Below are positions 14,333-23,238 of a DNA stretch of 64,000 nt, one piece after another. Both the position numbers and the translations under genes were made by a program. The DNA is from Marasmitruncus massiliensis (lineage in GTDB: Bacteria > Bacillota > Clostridia > Oscillospirales > Ruminococcaceae): contig NZ_FYDE01000004.1 in assembly GCF_900186535.1 (NCBI RefSeq), positions 62,001-126,000 of the forward strand. The letters are read 5' to 3'. The notes below the pieces were generated by a model. That model was not told the DNA's origin and did not search any database. It saw only the letters and a list, made by a program, of their open reading frames with translations. Each line of letters starts with the position of its first letter. The stretch's first letter is position 1.

Positions 14333-15298
14333 TTAACGGATGAATGGAAAGAGCAAACGCTGGTTTTCTGTGTCGTACATATTTTCAATGTTGATTAAAC
14401 GGTGCTCAACCTCAAAGGTCGAAGCAACCGGCCGTGCCTCAATCGCGTCTACTGCGTATTTTACGCCAAGATATCCGATACCGAAATCATTCTGGACGAT
14501 CGTTGCCGAGATCGTGCCCTGTTCAATGAAGGACGCCACCCGCCCGGTGGAACCGATGCCGAACAGTTTCACGGACTCGGTATAAGAGCCGGAAATCGCC
14601 TGCGCGGCGAGCTCCAGCGCGGTGACATCCAGGGCGATCACCACATCGGCTTCCCCTTTTTCCAGCTGTTCGGCAATCTTCTGCGACGCCTGCATGGAAT
14701 TGTCCGGAAGCGGCCAGTGAATCATTTTACCGCCCAGAGAGCCAAGCGCGCTGGCCAGTCCCTCCATGCGCTGCCGGACGTTATCGCACTGCCAGCTGCT
14801 TTCAATAACGGCGATCCTTTTGCGGGCGTTGCCGGAATCCATGATTTCCTGCCCGAGCTGTACGCCCATTTGATAATTGTCCGCGGAAATAAAAGAAGAA
14901 ACCCGGCTGCTGTTTACCGGAGACTCAATGCAGATCACGGGAATTTTAACGGCGGCCTGTTCAACCGCCGGCACAAGCCTTTCACTGTCCGCGGCAGCGA
15001 GTATGGCGGCATCCGCGCCGCCCTCCAGTTCACGGTTCAGCAGGGCGGCCTGTTCTGCGGCGTCATTTTCTTCCGACAGGGTAATAAAACTGAGTTCCAC
15101 ATTCATTTCACTTGCGGCCTGATCACAGCCCTGTTTAACGGAATCCCAGCTTTCGCTGTTTTTTCCCCGGACGATTACGGAAATATTGTAGACGCGCGGC
15201 GGGTTATCTTCCACCAGGATTCCAAAAGCATAAACAGAAAAACAGATGCAGAAAGCTGCCAAAAGCAAAAGAAAAACAAGAATCCGCTTTTTGTTCAT
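14333..15298 (-). CDS. Membrane-anchored sugar-binding protein, putative co-sensor of the adjacent kinase
   Basis: A 321-residue type I periplasmic-binding fold protein (RbsB/YtfQ-like: SVIVRGKNSESWDSVKQGC, GGADAAILAAADSERLVPAV, VIALDVTALELAAQAI). The N-terminus is one uncleaved-looking helix (residues 5-27) without a lipobox cysteine, so it probably stays anchored. Its start overlaps the end of the kinase gene by four bases, making joint expression certain. Comparable arrangements (XylFII with LytS/YesN in clostridia) use such proteins as the extracellular ligand sensor. The ligand cannot be read from the sequence. Confidence 0.75.
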   Translation of the reverse strand: MNKKRILVFLLLLAAFCICFSVYAFGILVEDNPPRVYNISVIVRGKNSESWDSVKQGCDQAASEMNVELSFITLSEENDAAEQAALLNRELEGGADAAILAAADSERLVPAVEQAAVKIPVICIESPVNSSRVSSFISADNYQMGVQLGQEIMDSGNARKRIAVIESSWQCDNVRQRMEGLASALGSLGGKMIHWPLPDNSMQASQKIAEQLEKGEADVVIALDVTALELAAQAISGSYTESVKLFGIGSTGRVASFIEQGTISATIVQNDFGIGYLGVKYAVDAIEARPVASTFEVEHRLINIENMYDTENQRLLFPFIR

Positions 15299-17103
15299 AA
15301 AACAGCCCCCCTTTCGGGCGCGCCGTCGTATTCGACTTGCGGAAGCCGGATTCTGACGGTGGTTCCTTCGTCCGGCTCACTGAAAATTGTGAGCCCGTAT
15401 GGGCGGCCGTAACAGAGCTGGATACGTTCATGGACGTTGCGCAGCCCAATGCCGGAACCTTTGGAGCGGATGCGGCTTTGGTCGGTCAGCAGGGTTTTAC
15501 AAAGCTCTGCCGGGATCCCCATGCCGTTATCGGAAACGTCAATATAAAGGTCGCCGTCTTTGCGGTAAGCATGAACGGAAATTTCGCCGTCGCCGTCCAT
15601 ACATTCCATGCCGTGGTGAATCGCGTTTTCCAGCAGCGGTTGAATAATCAATTTAATTGTGGAAAGCCGCAGCGTTTCCGGCTCGGCGTTGATATCCACC
15701 TGAAATTTGTTTTTGTAGCGCACCATCTGAATGGTCAGATAGTTGCGGGCATGTTCAAGTTCATCGCTGACAGGGATGATGTTGCGGCCTTTGCTCAGGC
15801 TGATGCGGAACAGACGTGCCAGCGCCGTAACCATGGAGATGGCTTCCGGATAGCGCTCGTTTTCAATCATCCAGACGATGGAGTCCAGCGTGTTATACAG
15901 GAAGTGGGGATTAATCTGGCTTTGCAGTGCGTCCAGCTCGCTTTTGCGTTTGGACTCCTGCTCCGCGACAATATCGTCCATCAGTTTGCGCATCTGCGCA
16001 ACCATGGACCGGATTGTTTTTCCCAGATGCTGAATTTCGTAAGAACCGCCAATGGCAATCTCAACGTTCAGATCGCCATTTTCAAGTTCTTTCACCGAAC
16101 GTTCCAAAGTCTTGATCGGGTCGGCGATGCGGGAGGAAAGATAGAGGTTGGCATAAACCATCAGGAACATCAGAAACGACAGGATAAACACCGCGAACAT
16201 ACGGATATGGTAATAATCCGATGTCATGTCCGACATGGGGGTTACGCCGATAATTTTCCATCCCGTGTAGCCCACGGTCTTGATTGTGACAACACGTTCT
16301 TCCCCCTGAAACTTTTCCACATGGCTTCCGTCCTCATAACGTGCGGCGTCAAGGTTATTTTCCTTAATCAGGTTGGAAAAGAGAAGCTGCTGGCGGGGAT
16401 GATAGATAATTTCGCCTTCGCTGTCGGTCAGGTAGATATACCCTTTTCCGCCGGGGCTCACATCTTTAAACAACTGTTCAATCCCGGAAAAATTCATATC
16501 AACCAGCAGGACACCGTGCCGGACGCTGCCGTTGCTGGTCAGTTCCACCGCGCGGGACAGGGAGATCACCCAGCGGTAACGAAAATCGGGATCTTCAAAC
16601 AGGTTCTGGACATGGGGGGAGGAAAAGTGCAGGTTTTCGATCTTGTTCATGGCGCGCATATACCATTCCTGCTCCTCAGGCCGGGCCGTTTTTTTCAGCT
16701 TTGAAACGGGGGAAACTCCCACCAGTTCTCCGTTTTCATCCAATACCACAATGCTGATCAGCAAGTCCCGGTTCGTTTCGTAAAGCAGGTTCATCGACTT
16801 GTCAATCGGTTCCACGGCAAGATCGGAGTTCTTAATCACACGGTAATACATGGAATCCGATACACGCATCATATTGCGCAGATAAACATCCAGGTTTATG
16901 TTCACCTGGTCGATCACGCGGCGGTTTTCTTCCTTCAGCATAGTTTCCGTGGCGGAGGTGAACCGCAGGTACAGGGCCATCCCCAGAAAAACCATCCCCG
17001 CCATTGCGACAACCGTAAACGACAGAGAGATCATAAACTGAATGCTGCGCTTTTGATAGGATTTTACAAGCCGCCGGAACCTGTCTTTCAGCGTATCGGA
17101 CAT
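15295..17103 (-). CDS. Sensor histidine kinase, YesM family
   Basis: The protein has 602 residues. TM1 lies near residues 20-45, an extracellular Cache-like sensor between, TM2 near 290-310, HAMP, then the His_kinase block QINPHFLYNTLDSIVWMIEN (phosphoacceptor His in NPHFLYN) and a GHKL ATPase (DNGMGIP, SKGSGIGLRNVHERI). The ATG at 17103 begins one base after the regulator's stop, and a coherent MSDTLKDRFRRL start follows; the longer frame upstream is a shadow of the regulator. It pairs with the AraC-type regulator and the two binding proteins around it. Confidence 0.9.
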   Translation of the reverse strand: MSDTLKDRFRRLVKSYQKRSIQFMISLSFTVVAMAGMVFLGMALYLRFTSATETMLKEENRRVIDQVNINLDVYLRNMMRVSDSMYYRVIKNSDLAVEPIDKSMNLLYETNRDLLISIVVLDENGELVGVSPVSKLKKTARPEEQEWYMRAMNKIENLHFSSPHVQNLFEDPDFRYRWVISLSRAVELTSNGSVRHGVLLVDMNFSGIEQLFKDVSPGGKGYIYLTDSEGEIIYHPRQQLLFSNLIKENNLDAARYEDGSHVEKFQGEERVVTIKTVGYTGWKIIGVTPMSDMTSDYYHIRMFAVFILSFLMFLMVYANLYLSSRIADPIKTLERSVKELENGDLNVEIAIGGSYEIQHLGKTIRSMVAQMRKLMDDIVAEQESKRKSELDALQSQINPHFLYNTLDSIVWMIENERYPEAISMVTALARLFRISLSKGRNIIPVSDELEHARNYLTIQMVRYKNKFQVDINAEPETLRLSTIKLIIQPLLENAIHHGMECMDGDGEISVHAYRKDGDLYIDVSDNGMGIPAELCKTLLTDQSRIRSKGSGIGLRNVHERIQLCYGRPYGLTIFSEPDEGTTVRIRLPQVEYDGAPERGAVL

Positions 17104-17104
17104 C

Positions 17105-18715
17105 TCACTCACCCTTGCTGCCGCGATACCGGGTGGGCGACATACCGAATTGCTTTTTAAAGACATAACTGAAATAATTCGGTTCCGTATAGCCGATTTT
17201 GAGCGATATCTCGTATGTTTTGTCTTCGGTAGTCGAGAGCAGCTTGATGGCCTCCTCCATGCGTACATTGGTCAGGTAGGCGACAAAGCTCATGCCGGTT
17301 TCCTTTTTAAACAGGGTGGAAAAATAAGCGGGGGAGACATGCAGATGATCGCACAGCATTTCCACGGAGATGTCCGGGTTCTGAAAATTCTGGGCAATGA
17401 ATTGCCGTGCCCTGTCCGCCATTGCACGGGTTGAATTTGTGCGTTCCCGGCGTATCAGGGAACTGATTTTCAGGCAGGTCTCCGAAAACCAGCCCCACAG
17501 CTCATCAGGAGATTTAAACTGGGTAAGGTGAAAATTGCCGTCAAAATCTTTCCCGAAAACTTCGGACGGGTCGATCTGGTAAGCGCGAATAACGCGCAGC
17601 AGCTCTGCCATCATTTCCATCAGGTAAAGCTGGTACTGGCCCAACGAAAGGCGCACAGCTTTAAACTGCCCGATAAACTGCTCCGCGGCGCGGATGATTT
17701 CATCCGGCGTGCCAAGCTTGATTGTGGAAATCAGGCTGCGTTCGCTTTGTTCGTCAAACTGCAGGAGTCCGGTAGGGTCCGGCTCCACGTCATCAATATA
17801 AATCGTCTTGCCGCGGCCCATCAGTACCCTGTAATCCAGCGCCGTGCGGGCTCCGGATGTGGAAAAATGAAGGTCGGTAAGCGCGGAACAGGGAGAACCG
17901 ACCCCGATAGTGAGGGTCAGCTCCAAAAACCGCCTTGCCAGCTTACAGACCTGATTCATGTCGTTAATAAGAGCAAGAATCTGGCCGCGCGATTCAAAGC
18001 TGGCAATGACAGCCACGTTATCGTTAAAAATAAGGCTTTTAAAATTGTAACGGCGCAGGCTCTCGTCTATCAGCTGTTTGAGCGACAGCGGAATCAGTTC
18101 GCTGTCGCTGATTGGCGTGTTTTCGTCCTCATCGCTGTCATAATGGACAAGCGCAACCGTCCAAAAATTACCTGACAGATCGATGTCGTAAAGAGCGGAC
18201 TGCTGCCGGATGCGCTCCTGCGAGATGCGGCCGTCCATGAGACGGGTGAAAAACTGCTCCCGCAAAACCGGAAGGCTGTTGAGGTAATGTTTGCGCAGCA
18301 GCTCGAGGTCACGTTTCTGCGCAAATTCCCCGTCGAGCTGTGATTTGAGCTTTTTCAGGACAGCGGTAAGCTCCGCTGCGTTGATGGGCTTGAGAATATA
18401 TTCCGCGGCGTTAATCTGAATGGCCTTCTGTGCATACTCGAAGTCATCAAAACCTGAAAAAATCACGATTTTGACTCCCGGCATCAGTTCCGATAAGCGT
18501 TTGCCAAGCGTCAGGCCGTCCATAAACGGCATTTTGATATCGGTCATGACCACATCGGGATGCAGGCTCTCCGCCATTTCGAGCGCTTCCTGGCCGTTCT
18601 CAGCCGAACCTACCAGTTCAAACCCATTTCCTGCCCAATCGATTTTTCGTTTAATGCCGTCGCGGATTTCTTCTTCATCGTCCGCCAGAATAATGCGGTA
18701 TAAAGACATAGACAT
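17105..18715 (-). CDS. Response regulator with AraC-type DNA-binding domain, YesN family
   Basis: Receiver domain at residues 1-120 with acidic pocket (ADDEEE), phosphoacceptor D59 in MTDIKMPFMDG and the conserved Lys in EYILKPI. A middle region of about 300 residues is followed by two AraC helix-turn-helices (ISVEMLCDHLHVSPAYFSTL and YEISLKIGYTEPNYFSYVFK) in the last 100 residues. It heads the regulator-kinase-binding-protein operon, downstream of mglBAC. The natural target is the mgl promoter, by analogy with related clostridial systems; this is inference. Confidence 0.9.
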   Translation of the reverse strand: MSMSLYRIILADDEEEIRDGIKRKIDWAGNGFELVGSAENGQEALEMAESLHPDVVMTDIKMPFMDGLTLGKRLSELMPGVKIVIFSGFDDFEYAQKAIQINAAEYILKPINAAELTAVLKKLKSQLDGEFAQKRDLELLRKHYLNSLPVLREQFFTRLMDGRISQERIRQQSALYDIDLSGNFWTVALVHYDSDEDENTPISDSELIPLSLKQLIDESLRRYNFKSLIFNDNVAVIASFESRGQILALINDMNQVCKLARRFLELTLTIGVGSPCSALTDLHFSTSGARTALDYRVLMGRGKTIYIDDVEPDPTGLLQFDEQSERSLISTIKLGTPDEIIRAAEQFIGQFKAVRLSLGQYQLYLMEMMAELLRVIRAYQIDPSEVFGKDFDGNFHLTQFKSPDELWGWFSETCLKISSLIRRERTNSTRAMADRARQFIAQNFQNPDISVEMLCDHLHVSPAYFSTLFKKETGMSFVAYLTNVRMEEAIKLLSTTEDKTYEISLKIGYTEPNYFSYVFKKQFGMSPTRYRGSKGE

Positions 18716-18826
18716 AACCTCATTTTCAGAGTGACCGGATTTTCAATCGCTGTGAATCGCTATACTACTATACAAATCATTTAAAACAATGTACGACTTA
18801 ATTATATCATTTTTACAAAAAAAAGA

Positions 18827-18853
18827 AAGAGCCAACTTAAAAAGTTGGCTCTT
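18827..18853 (-). terminator. Terminator of mglBAC
   Basis: AAGAGCCAACTT, three-base loop, AAGTTGGCTCTT; on the minus strand it is followed by TCTTTTTTTTG. It separates mglBAC from the regulator operon, whose own promoter must lie in 18716-18826. Confidence 0.85.
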
Positions 18854-18868
18854 AAAATAAGGAATGCT

Positions 18869-20086
18869 TTATTTCTTGCGATATTTGGAAAGATCGATCG
18901 CGACAGCCACTGCAATAATAACGCCTTTGAAAACCTGTTGCCACATCGGCGATACATTGATGAACTGGAGACCGTATTGAATTACGGTAAAGATCAGGAC
19001 ACCCGATATGATTCCGCCTACTTTGCCGACACCGCCGTTGAGCGATACGCCGCCGACCACGCAGGCCGCGATGGCATCCAGCTCATAGCCCATTCCATAC
19101 TGGTTGGTGGCGCCGGCGGTTCTTGCCGCCTCGAGCACGCCGCCGATGCCATAGAGCAGGGAAGCGAGAATAAAGATTCCCATGATCGTCTTAAAGACAT
19201 TGACACCGGAAACGACCGCTGCCTCGCGGTTACCGCCGATTGCGTATACATTTTTCCCGAATACGGTCTTGTTGAGTACAAACCAGATAATTGCGGTAAT
19301 GAACAGCGCAATCGGAATTAAAACAGAAAATCTGTCAAACAGCTTTGTCAGACCCAGTTTGGAAAAATCGGGGCGGATTCCGCCGATTGGCTGGGAGTTG
19401 TTGGGGGGCATATCAAAATACAGGGAAGTCACGCCGTAAATAATAACCTGCGTTGCCAGTGTCGCGATAAAAGGATGCATATCATATTTCGCCACCAAAA
19501 AGCCATTGAGAACACCGAAAACCATACAGGCGAGAATTGCCAGTATAATCGGGATCGGAACCGGAATCTGCGGCAGGTTGGGATAAAACCGGTTTCCGTA
19601 GTCAGGGGTTTGCAGCATTGAGCAGGAAATGACAGCTGCCAGCCCCACCATACGCCCGGCGGAGAGGTCGGTACCGGCGATCAGCAGGGTAAAGCAGATA
19701 CCGAGCGCAATAATCAGCTTGGTGGATGACATGGTCAGAATGTCGAGCAAAACGCGGAATTGCATAAAACGCGGCTCGATAATGCAGATCACGACAACAA
19801 GCAATAGAAGTGCCAGAATGATTGCGTTGTTTGTTAAAAATGTTCTTGCGGTTTTTCTGGAGAATTCTACATTCCCAAGACTTTCAGAGCGAATGAGCTG
19901 CGCAATTCCATAGATAGCGACGATGGCGCCGATACCCGCGATGATCCACGGCATGTCAAAAATCACTTTTTCCAGTTTGAGTGCCGGCACGGCAAGGCCG
20001 AAGGCTATGCCAAACGCAAATAGAATTACGCCGATAATGATGAACGCGACGGAATACGTCCTGCGGTGAATATTATGTTCTTGCAT
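18869..20086 (-). CDS. mglC: Galactose/methyl-galactoside ABC transporter permease
   Basis: A 405-residue BPD_transp_2-type permease with about ten hydrophobic segments. Family hallmarks are GTDLSAGRMVGLAAV, the long FPIxxA-like segment before GFLVAKYDMHPFIATLATQVI, and near the end AACVVGGVSLNGGVGKVGGI. The ATG at 20086 is chosen because GTGAGG precedes it and MQEHNIHRR begins the soluble tail; the longer frame overlaps mglA. It forms the membrane channel for the sugar delivered by MglB, powered by MglA. Confidence 0.9.
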   Translation of the reverse strand: MQEHNIHRRTYSVAFIIIGVILFAFGIAFGLAVPALKLEKVIFDMPWIIAGIGAIVAIYGIAQLIRSESLGNVEFSRKTARTFLTNNAIILALLLLVVVICIIEPRFMQFRVLLDILTMSSTKLIIALGICFTLLIAGTDLSAGRMVGLAAVISCSMLQTPDYGNRFYPNLPQIPVPIPIILAILACMVFGVLNGFLVAKYDMHPFIATLATQVIIYGVTSLYFDMPPNNSQPIGGIRPDFSKLGLTKLFDRFSVLIPIALFITAIIWFVLNKTVFGKNVYAIGGNREAAVVSGVNVFKTIMGIFILASLLYGIGGVLEAARTAGATNQYGMGYELDAIAACVVGGVSLNGGVGKVGGIISGVLIFTVIQYGLQFINVSPMWQQVFKGVIIAVAVAIDLSKYRKK

Positions 20087-20109
20087 TCCAGTTGCCTCAC
20101 TTTCCTGTT

Positions 20110-21612
20110 TCACTTTATGAATTGGGTCGCCAGACGCATGACTTCGACCTGATCGAACTGGTCTTTTTCCAAAAATCCGGAAACCCTTCCTTCGCACATC
20201 ACCATAACACGGTCGGCCATCCCAAGCAGTTCGGGCATTTCGGAGGAAATCATAATAATGGATTTTCCCTGCCGCACCAGGTCCAGCATGATCGTGTAAA
20301 TTTCATATTTCGCACCGACATCGATTCCGCGGGTTGGCTCGTCTAGAATCAGAATGTCCGGATTGGTCAGCAGCCAGCGGGCAATCAGAACCTTTTGCTG
20401 ATTGCCGCCGGAAAGGTTTTGCATCAGCGTTTCCATAGAAGGCGTTTTGACGTTGAGCTGACGGCAAGAGCTTTTCGCCGCGTCAACGCGTTTTTTCTGC
20501 TGGAGAATACCATTACGCGCGTAGTTTGTCTGGCTGGCGATGACCGTATTGTCCAGCACCGACAAAATCCCGAATACGCCGCTGGCGCGCCGTTCTTCTG
20601 TCAGCAGCGCAATTCCGCGCTCTTTGGAGTCGCGCACACTTTTTACTTTAAACGGCTGCCCGTCTTTTTCCACGGTACCCGAAGTAATTTCCCGCAGCCC
20701 GAAAATTGCTTCGACCAATTCCGTACGCTGCGCGCCTACCAGGCCGCCGATGCCGAGAATCTCGCCTTTGCGCAGTTCAAAACTGACGTTCTGGAAAGAC
20801 TTCGGAAGTGGGGAGGACAACCCATTCACACGCAGGACCGGCTGTTCCGAATAAGTAATTCCGTCTTTGGGCGGAAAACGATTGGTCATATCGCGCCCGA
20901 CCATTCTCTTAATGATCAAGTCGGTCGTCAGATCGGATGCCGGCCAGGTGCCCACATAGCGGCCATCACGCATAATGGTCACTTCATCCGAGATTTTTAG
21001 AATCTCTTCCATTTTATGAGAGATATAGATGATCGACCTGCCCTCACTTTTTAATTTCCGAATAATTCTAAACAGGTGTTCGGTTTCGTTATCCGTGAGA
21101 GAGGAAGTTGGCTCATCCATAATGATTATCTTTGAGTTATAGCTGACAGCCCGGGCAATTTCGACGAGCTGCAGTGTGGAGGCGGACAGGGTACCGGCAA
21201 GCGCCTGTGGGTTGACGTCCAGATCAACCTGTGCAAAAAGCTCTTTGGTTTTCCGGATCATCGCCTTTTTGTCCACAGCGATGCCCTGCATGGGGAACCT
21301 GCCAAGCCAGATGTTTTCCATTACCGGCCGGAAGCGGATTGGATGGAGTTCCTGATGGATCATGGAAATACCCATATCCAGGGCCTGTTTGGAAGTGCCG
21401 ATCTCGACCTTTTGGCCGTCTAAGATGATTTCGCCGCCGTCTTCATGATAGATGCCGAAAAGACATTTCATCAGAGTGGATTTTCCGGCGCCGTTTTCGC
21501 CCATCAAAGCATGAACGCTGCCTGGGCGGACTTTCAGGCTGACATCGTCCAGTGCGGTGACACCGGGGAAAATCTTGGTAATATGATTCATTTCCAGCAC
21601 ATATTCGCCCAT
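20110..21612 (-). CDS. mglA: Galactose/methyl-galactoside ABC transporter ATPase, two nucleotide-binding domains
   Basis: The 500 residues form two fused ABC domains. The first has Walker A GENGAGKST, a degenerate signature LSASTLQLVEIARAV and Walker B IIMDEPTSSLTD. The second has a degenerate Walker A (GLVGAQRTEL), which is normal for sugar-import fused ATPases, then LSGGNQQKVLIARWL and ILDEPTRGIDVGAK. AAGGAGGGCG precedes the ATG. It lies between mglB and mglC in the standard order. Confidence 0.93.
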   Translation of the reverse strand: MGEYVLEMNHITKIFPGVTALDDVSLKVRPGSVHALMGENGAGKSTLMKCLFGIYHEDGGEIILDGQKVEIGTSKQALDMGISMIHQELHPIRFRPVMENIWLGRFPMQGIAVDKKAMIRKTKELFAQVDLDVNPQALAGTLSASTLQLVEIARAVSYNSKIIIMDEPTSSLTDNETEHLFRIIRKLKSEGRSIIYISHKMEEILKISDEVTIMRDGRYVGTWPASDLTTDLIIKRMVGRDMTNRFPPKDGITYSEQPVLRVNGLSSPLPKSFQNVSFELRKGEILGIGGLVGAQRTELVEAIFGLREITSGTVEKDGQPFKVKSVRDSKERGIALLTEERRASGVFGILSVLDNTVIASQTNYARNGILQQKKRVDAAKSSCRQLNVKTPSMETLMQNLSGGNQQKVLIARWLLTNPDILILDEPTRGIDVGAKYEIYTIMLDLVRQGKSIIMISSEMPELLGMADRVMVMCEGRVSGFLEKDQFDQVEVMRLATQFIK

Positions 21613-21662
21613 ATAATCGCCCTCCTTCTAATCAAAATAAATACCCCCAAAAATGCGTAGGA

Positions 21663-21698
21663 CGGGGAACGCGGAAAGCGTGGCTTTCGCGTTCCCCG
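21663..21698 (-). repeat. Long hairpin between mglB and mglA
   Basis: A 16-bp stem (CGGGGAACGCGAAAGC with its complement, one bulged G) and a 3-nt loop, without a T-run. It is probably an RNA-stabilising or attenuating stem that raises MglB relative to the membrane subunits, as in many binding-protein operons. Confidence 0.6.
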
Positions 21699-21714
21699 TG
21701 AATGTTATCCCAAC

Positions 21715-22818
21715 TCAGCTGGCAAACTCTTCATAGTTTTCAGCAGTTACTTTTACATATGGGATCCAGACATATTTCCCATCGGTTACCTCAAAACCAA
21801 CGTTGTCTTTATTGATTTCTTTACCCTGTGCGGCCGCAACAGCGATGTTGATGGTTGCGATACCCTGGTTTTTGCCGTCATTCAGAACGGTGCCAAGCAG
21901 AGAGCCGTCTTTCATAGCGGCCAGAGCAGGAGCGGTCGCGTCAACGCCGACAACCGGGATATATTTCGTGGCGTCGCCGGTGTTGTAGCCTTCCGCTTTC
22001 AGAGCTTCGATGGCGCCCAAAGCCATATCGTCATTATTTGCGAGGACAGCTTCAATTTTGTCAAGGCCGTTCGCGGCGATGAAGGTCTTCATCAGGTCGG
22101 TCGCTTTTACCTTATCCCACATAGCGGTGTCTGCCGCAAGCTTGTCAGCTCCGAATCCGGCAGATTCGATTGCTTTTATGGAATATTCGGTACGCAGAGT
22201 AGCATCCTGATGTCCGGGCTCACCCTGCAGCATCACATACTGGATTTTGCCGTCGCCATTTTTGTCGGCATCTGTATGCTCTTTGAAATAGTCGGCGATG
22301 ATTTCACCGGACATTGTGCCGGATTCCTCCGCTCTTGCACCGACATACCAGGTCTTGTCATATTTCGCCATATCCGCGTCGGAAGGCTGGCGGTTCAGGA
22401 ATACGATCGGAAGATCTTCCGCCATGGCTTTGTCGATGATCGGGCCGGCAGCGGTCAGGTCAACAGGGTTTACTGCCAGAGCGTTAACCCCTTTGGTAAT
22501 ATAGGTGTCAACCTGCTCATTCTGAGTCGGCTGTTTGTTCTGGGAGTCAACGATCTCCAGTGTGGCGCCGAGTGTTTTCGCGGCTTCGGTCATATTGTTG
22601 CGAACGCCGGTCATGAAGGTATCATCAAACTTATAAATGCAGGCACCAACTGTGATATCGGAAGCATCGGCGGCGGGGGCTGCTTCGGAAGACGCGGAAG
22701 CCGCTTCGGAAGCTGTTTCAGAAGCAGCGGCAGACGATGATTCGGCCTTGGAACCGCCGCAGGCAGCCAGGGATGAAACCATCATGGCGGCAAGCACAAG
22801 CGCAAGTGTCTTTTTCAT
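21715..22818 (-). CDS. mglB: Galactose/glucose-type binding lipoprotein
   Basis: A 367-residue lipoprotein with signal MKKTLALVLAAMMVSSLAAC (lipobox LAAC), an Ala/Ser/Glu-rich linker, then the type I binding fold. The calcium loop DKNGDGKIQYVMLQGEPGHQ and sugar-contact blocks ANNDDMALGAIEAL and VGVDATAPALAAM are those of GGBP. AGGAGG precedes the ATG. It is the first gene of mglBAC, with a hairpin after it. Confidence 0.92.
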   Translation of the reverse strand: MKKTLALVLAAMMVSSLAACGGSKAESSSAAASETASEAASASSEAAPAADASDITVGACIYKFDDTFMTGVRNNMTEAAKTLGATLEIVDSQNKQPTQNEQVDTYITKGVNALAVNPVDLTAAGPIIDKAMAEDLPIVFLNRQPSDADMAKYDKTWYVGARAEESGTMSGEIIADYFKEHTDADKNGDGKIQYVMLQGEPGHQDATLRTEYSIKAIESAGFGADKLAADTAMWDKVKATDLMKTFIAANGLDKIEAVLANNDDMALGAIEALKAEGYNTGDATKYIPVVGVDATAPALAAMKDGSLLGTVLNDGKNQGIATINIAVAAAQGKEINKDNVGFEVTDGKYVWIPYVKVTAENYEEFAS

Positions 22819-23091
22819 GTGAATTTTCCTCCTAAATTCTTTTCATTTTGTGGTTGGCATGTTCTCCCAACATGCCCGAATCCACTGACCATATTATAGC
22901 GGCGCATCAAACAGAATACTATTCGATATTCTTTTGTCTTCTATAAAATATCTTTACAATTGCTCTACAATACACCATATAACAGGTCGAGATTTGTGCA
23001 TGTTAACAAAAATGATTCGCTGTGTTTCCCTTTCAGAGCTAGTTTGCCCATCATATGCATAGTTCAATCCGAATTGGCTTTTTAAAAATTT
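22819..23091. promoter_or_regulatory. Divergent control region of mglB and the GGDEF-EAL gene
   Basis: A minus-strand TATAAT (plus positions 22893-22898) lies about 75 bases before mglB and is its probable -10 box; no good -35 was found, which suits an activator-dependent promoter. An 8-bp hairpin GGCATGTT/AACATGCC (22856-22876) lies in the mglB leader. No clear cre or regulator site was identified. The rest is AT-rich. Confidence 0.45.
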
Positions 23092-23120
23092 TTGACGAAA
23101 CGTAAATTTTTAGATATAAT
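23092..23120 (+). promoter_or_regulatory. Promoter of the GGDEF-EAL gene
   Basis: -35 TTGACG, 17-bp spacer, -10 TATAAT, 118 bases before the start codon. Confidence 0.7.
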
Positions 23121-23238
23121 CAGGTATAATTGTTTTTCCATTATTTAGCCATACTGACAGAAAAATCATGAATGGGCTGGTTGAGCGTATTGCAAAGATG
23201 AGAAGTTCTCTGTAATCAAAAGAATCATACTAATTTGG

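Noticed and set aside
14402-15412. 336-codon frame antisense to the second sugar-binding protein
   Set aside because: No ribosome site, composition typical of an antisense frame, and the minus-strand gene has clear family motifs.
15337-16704. 455-codon open frame antisense to the YesM-type kinase
   Set aside because: Shadow of the kinase frame; low-complexity translation without motifs.
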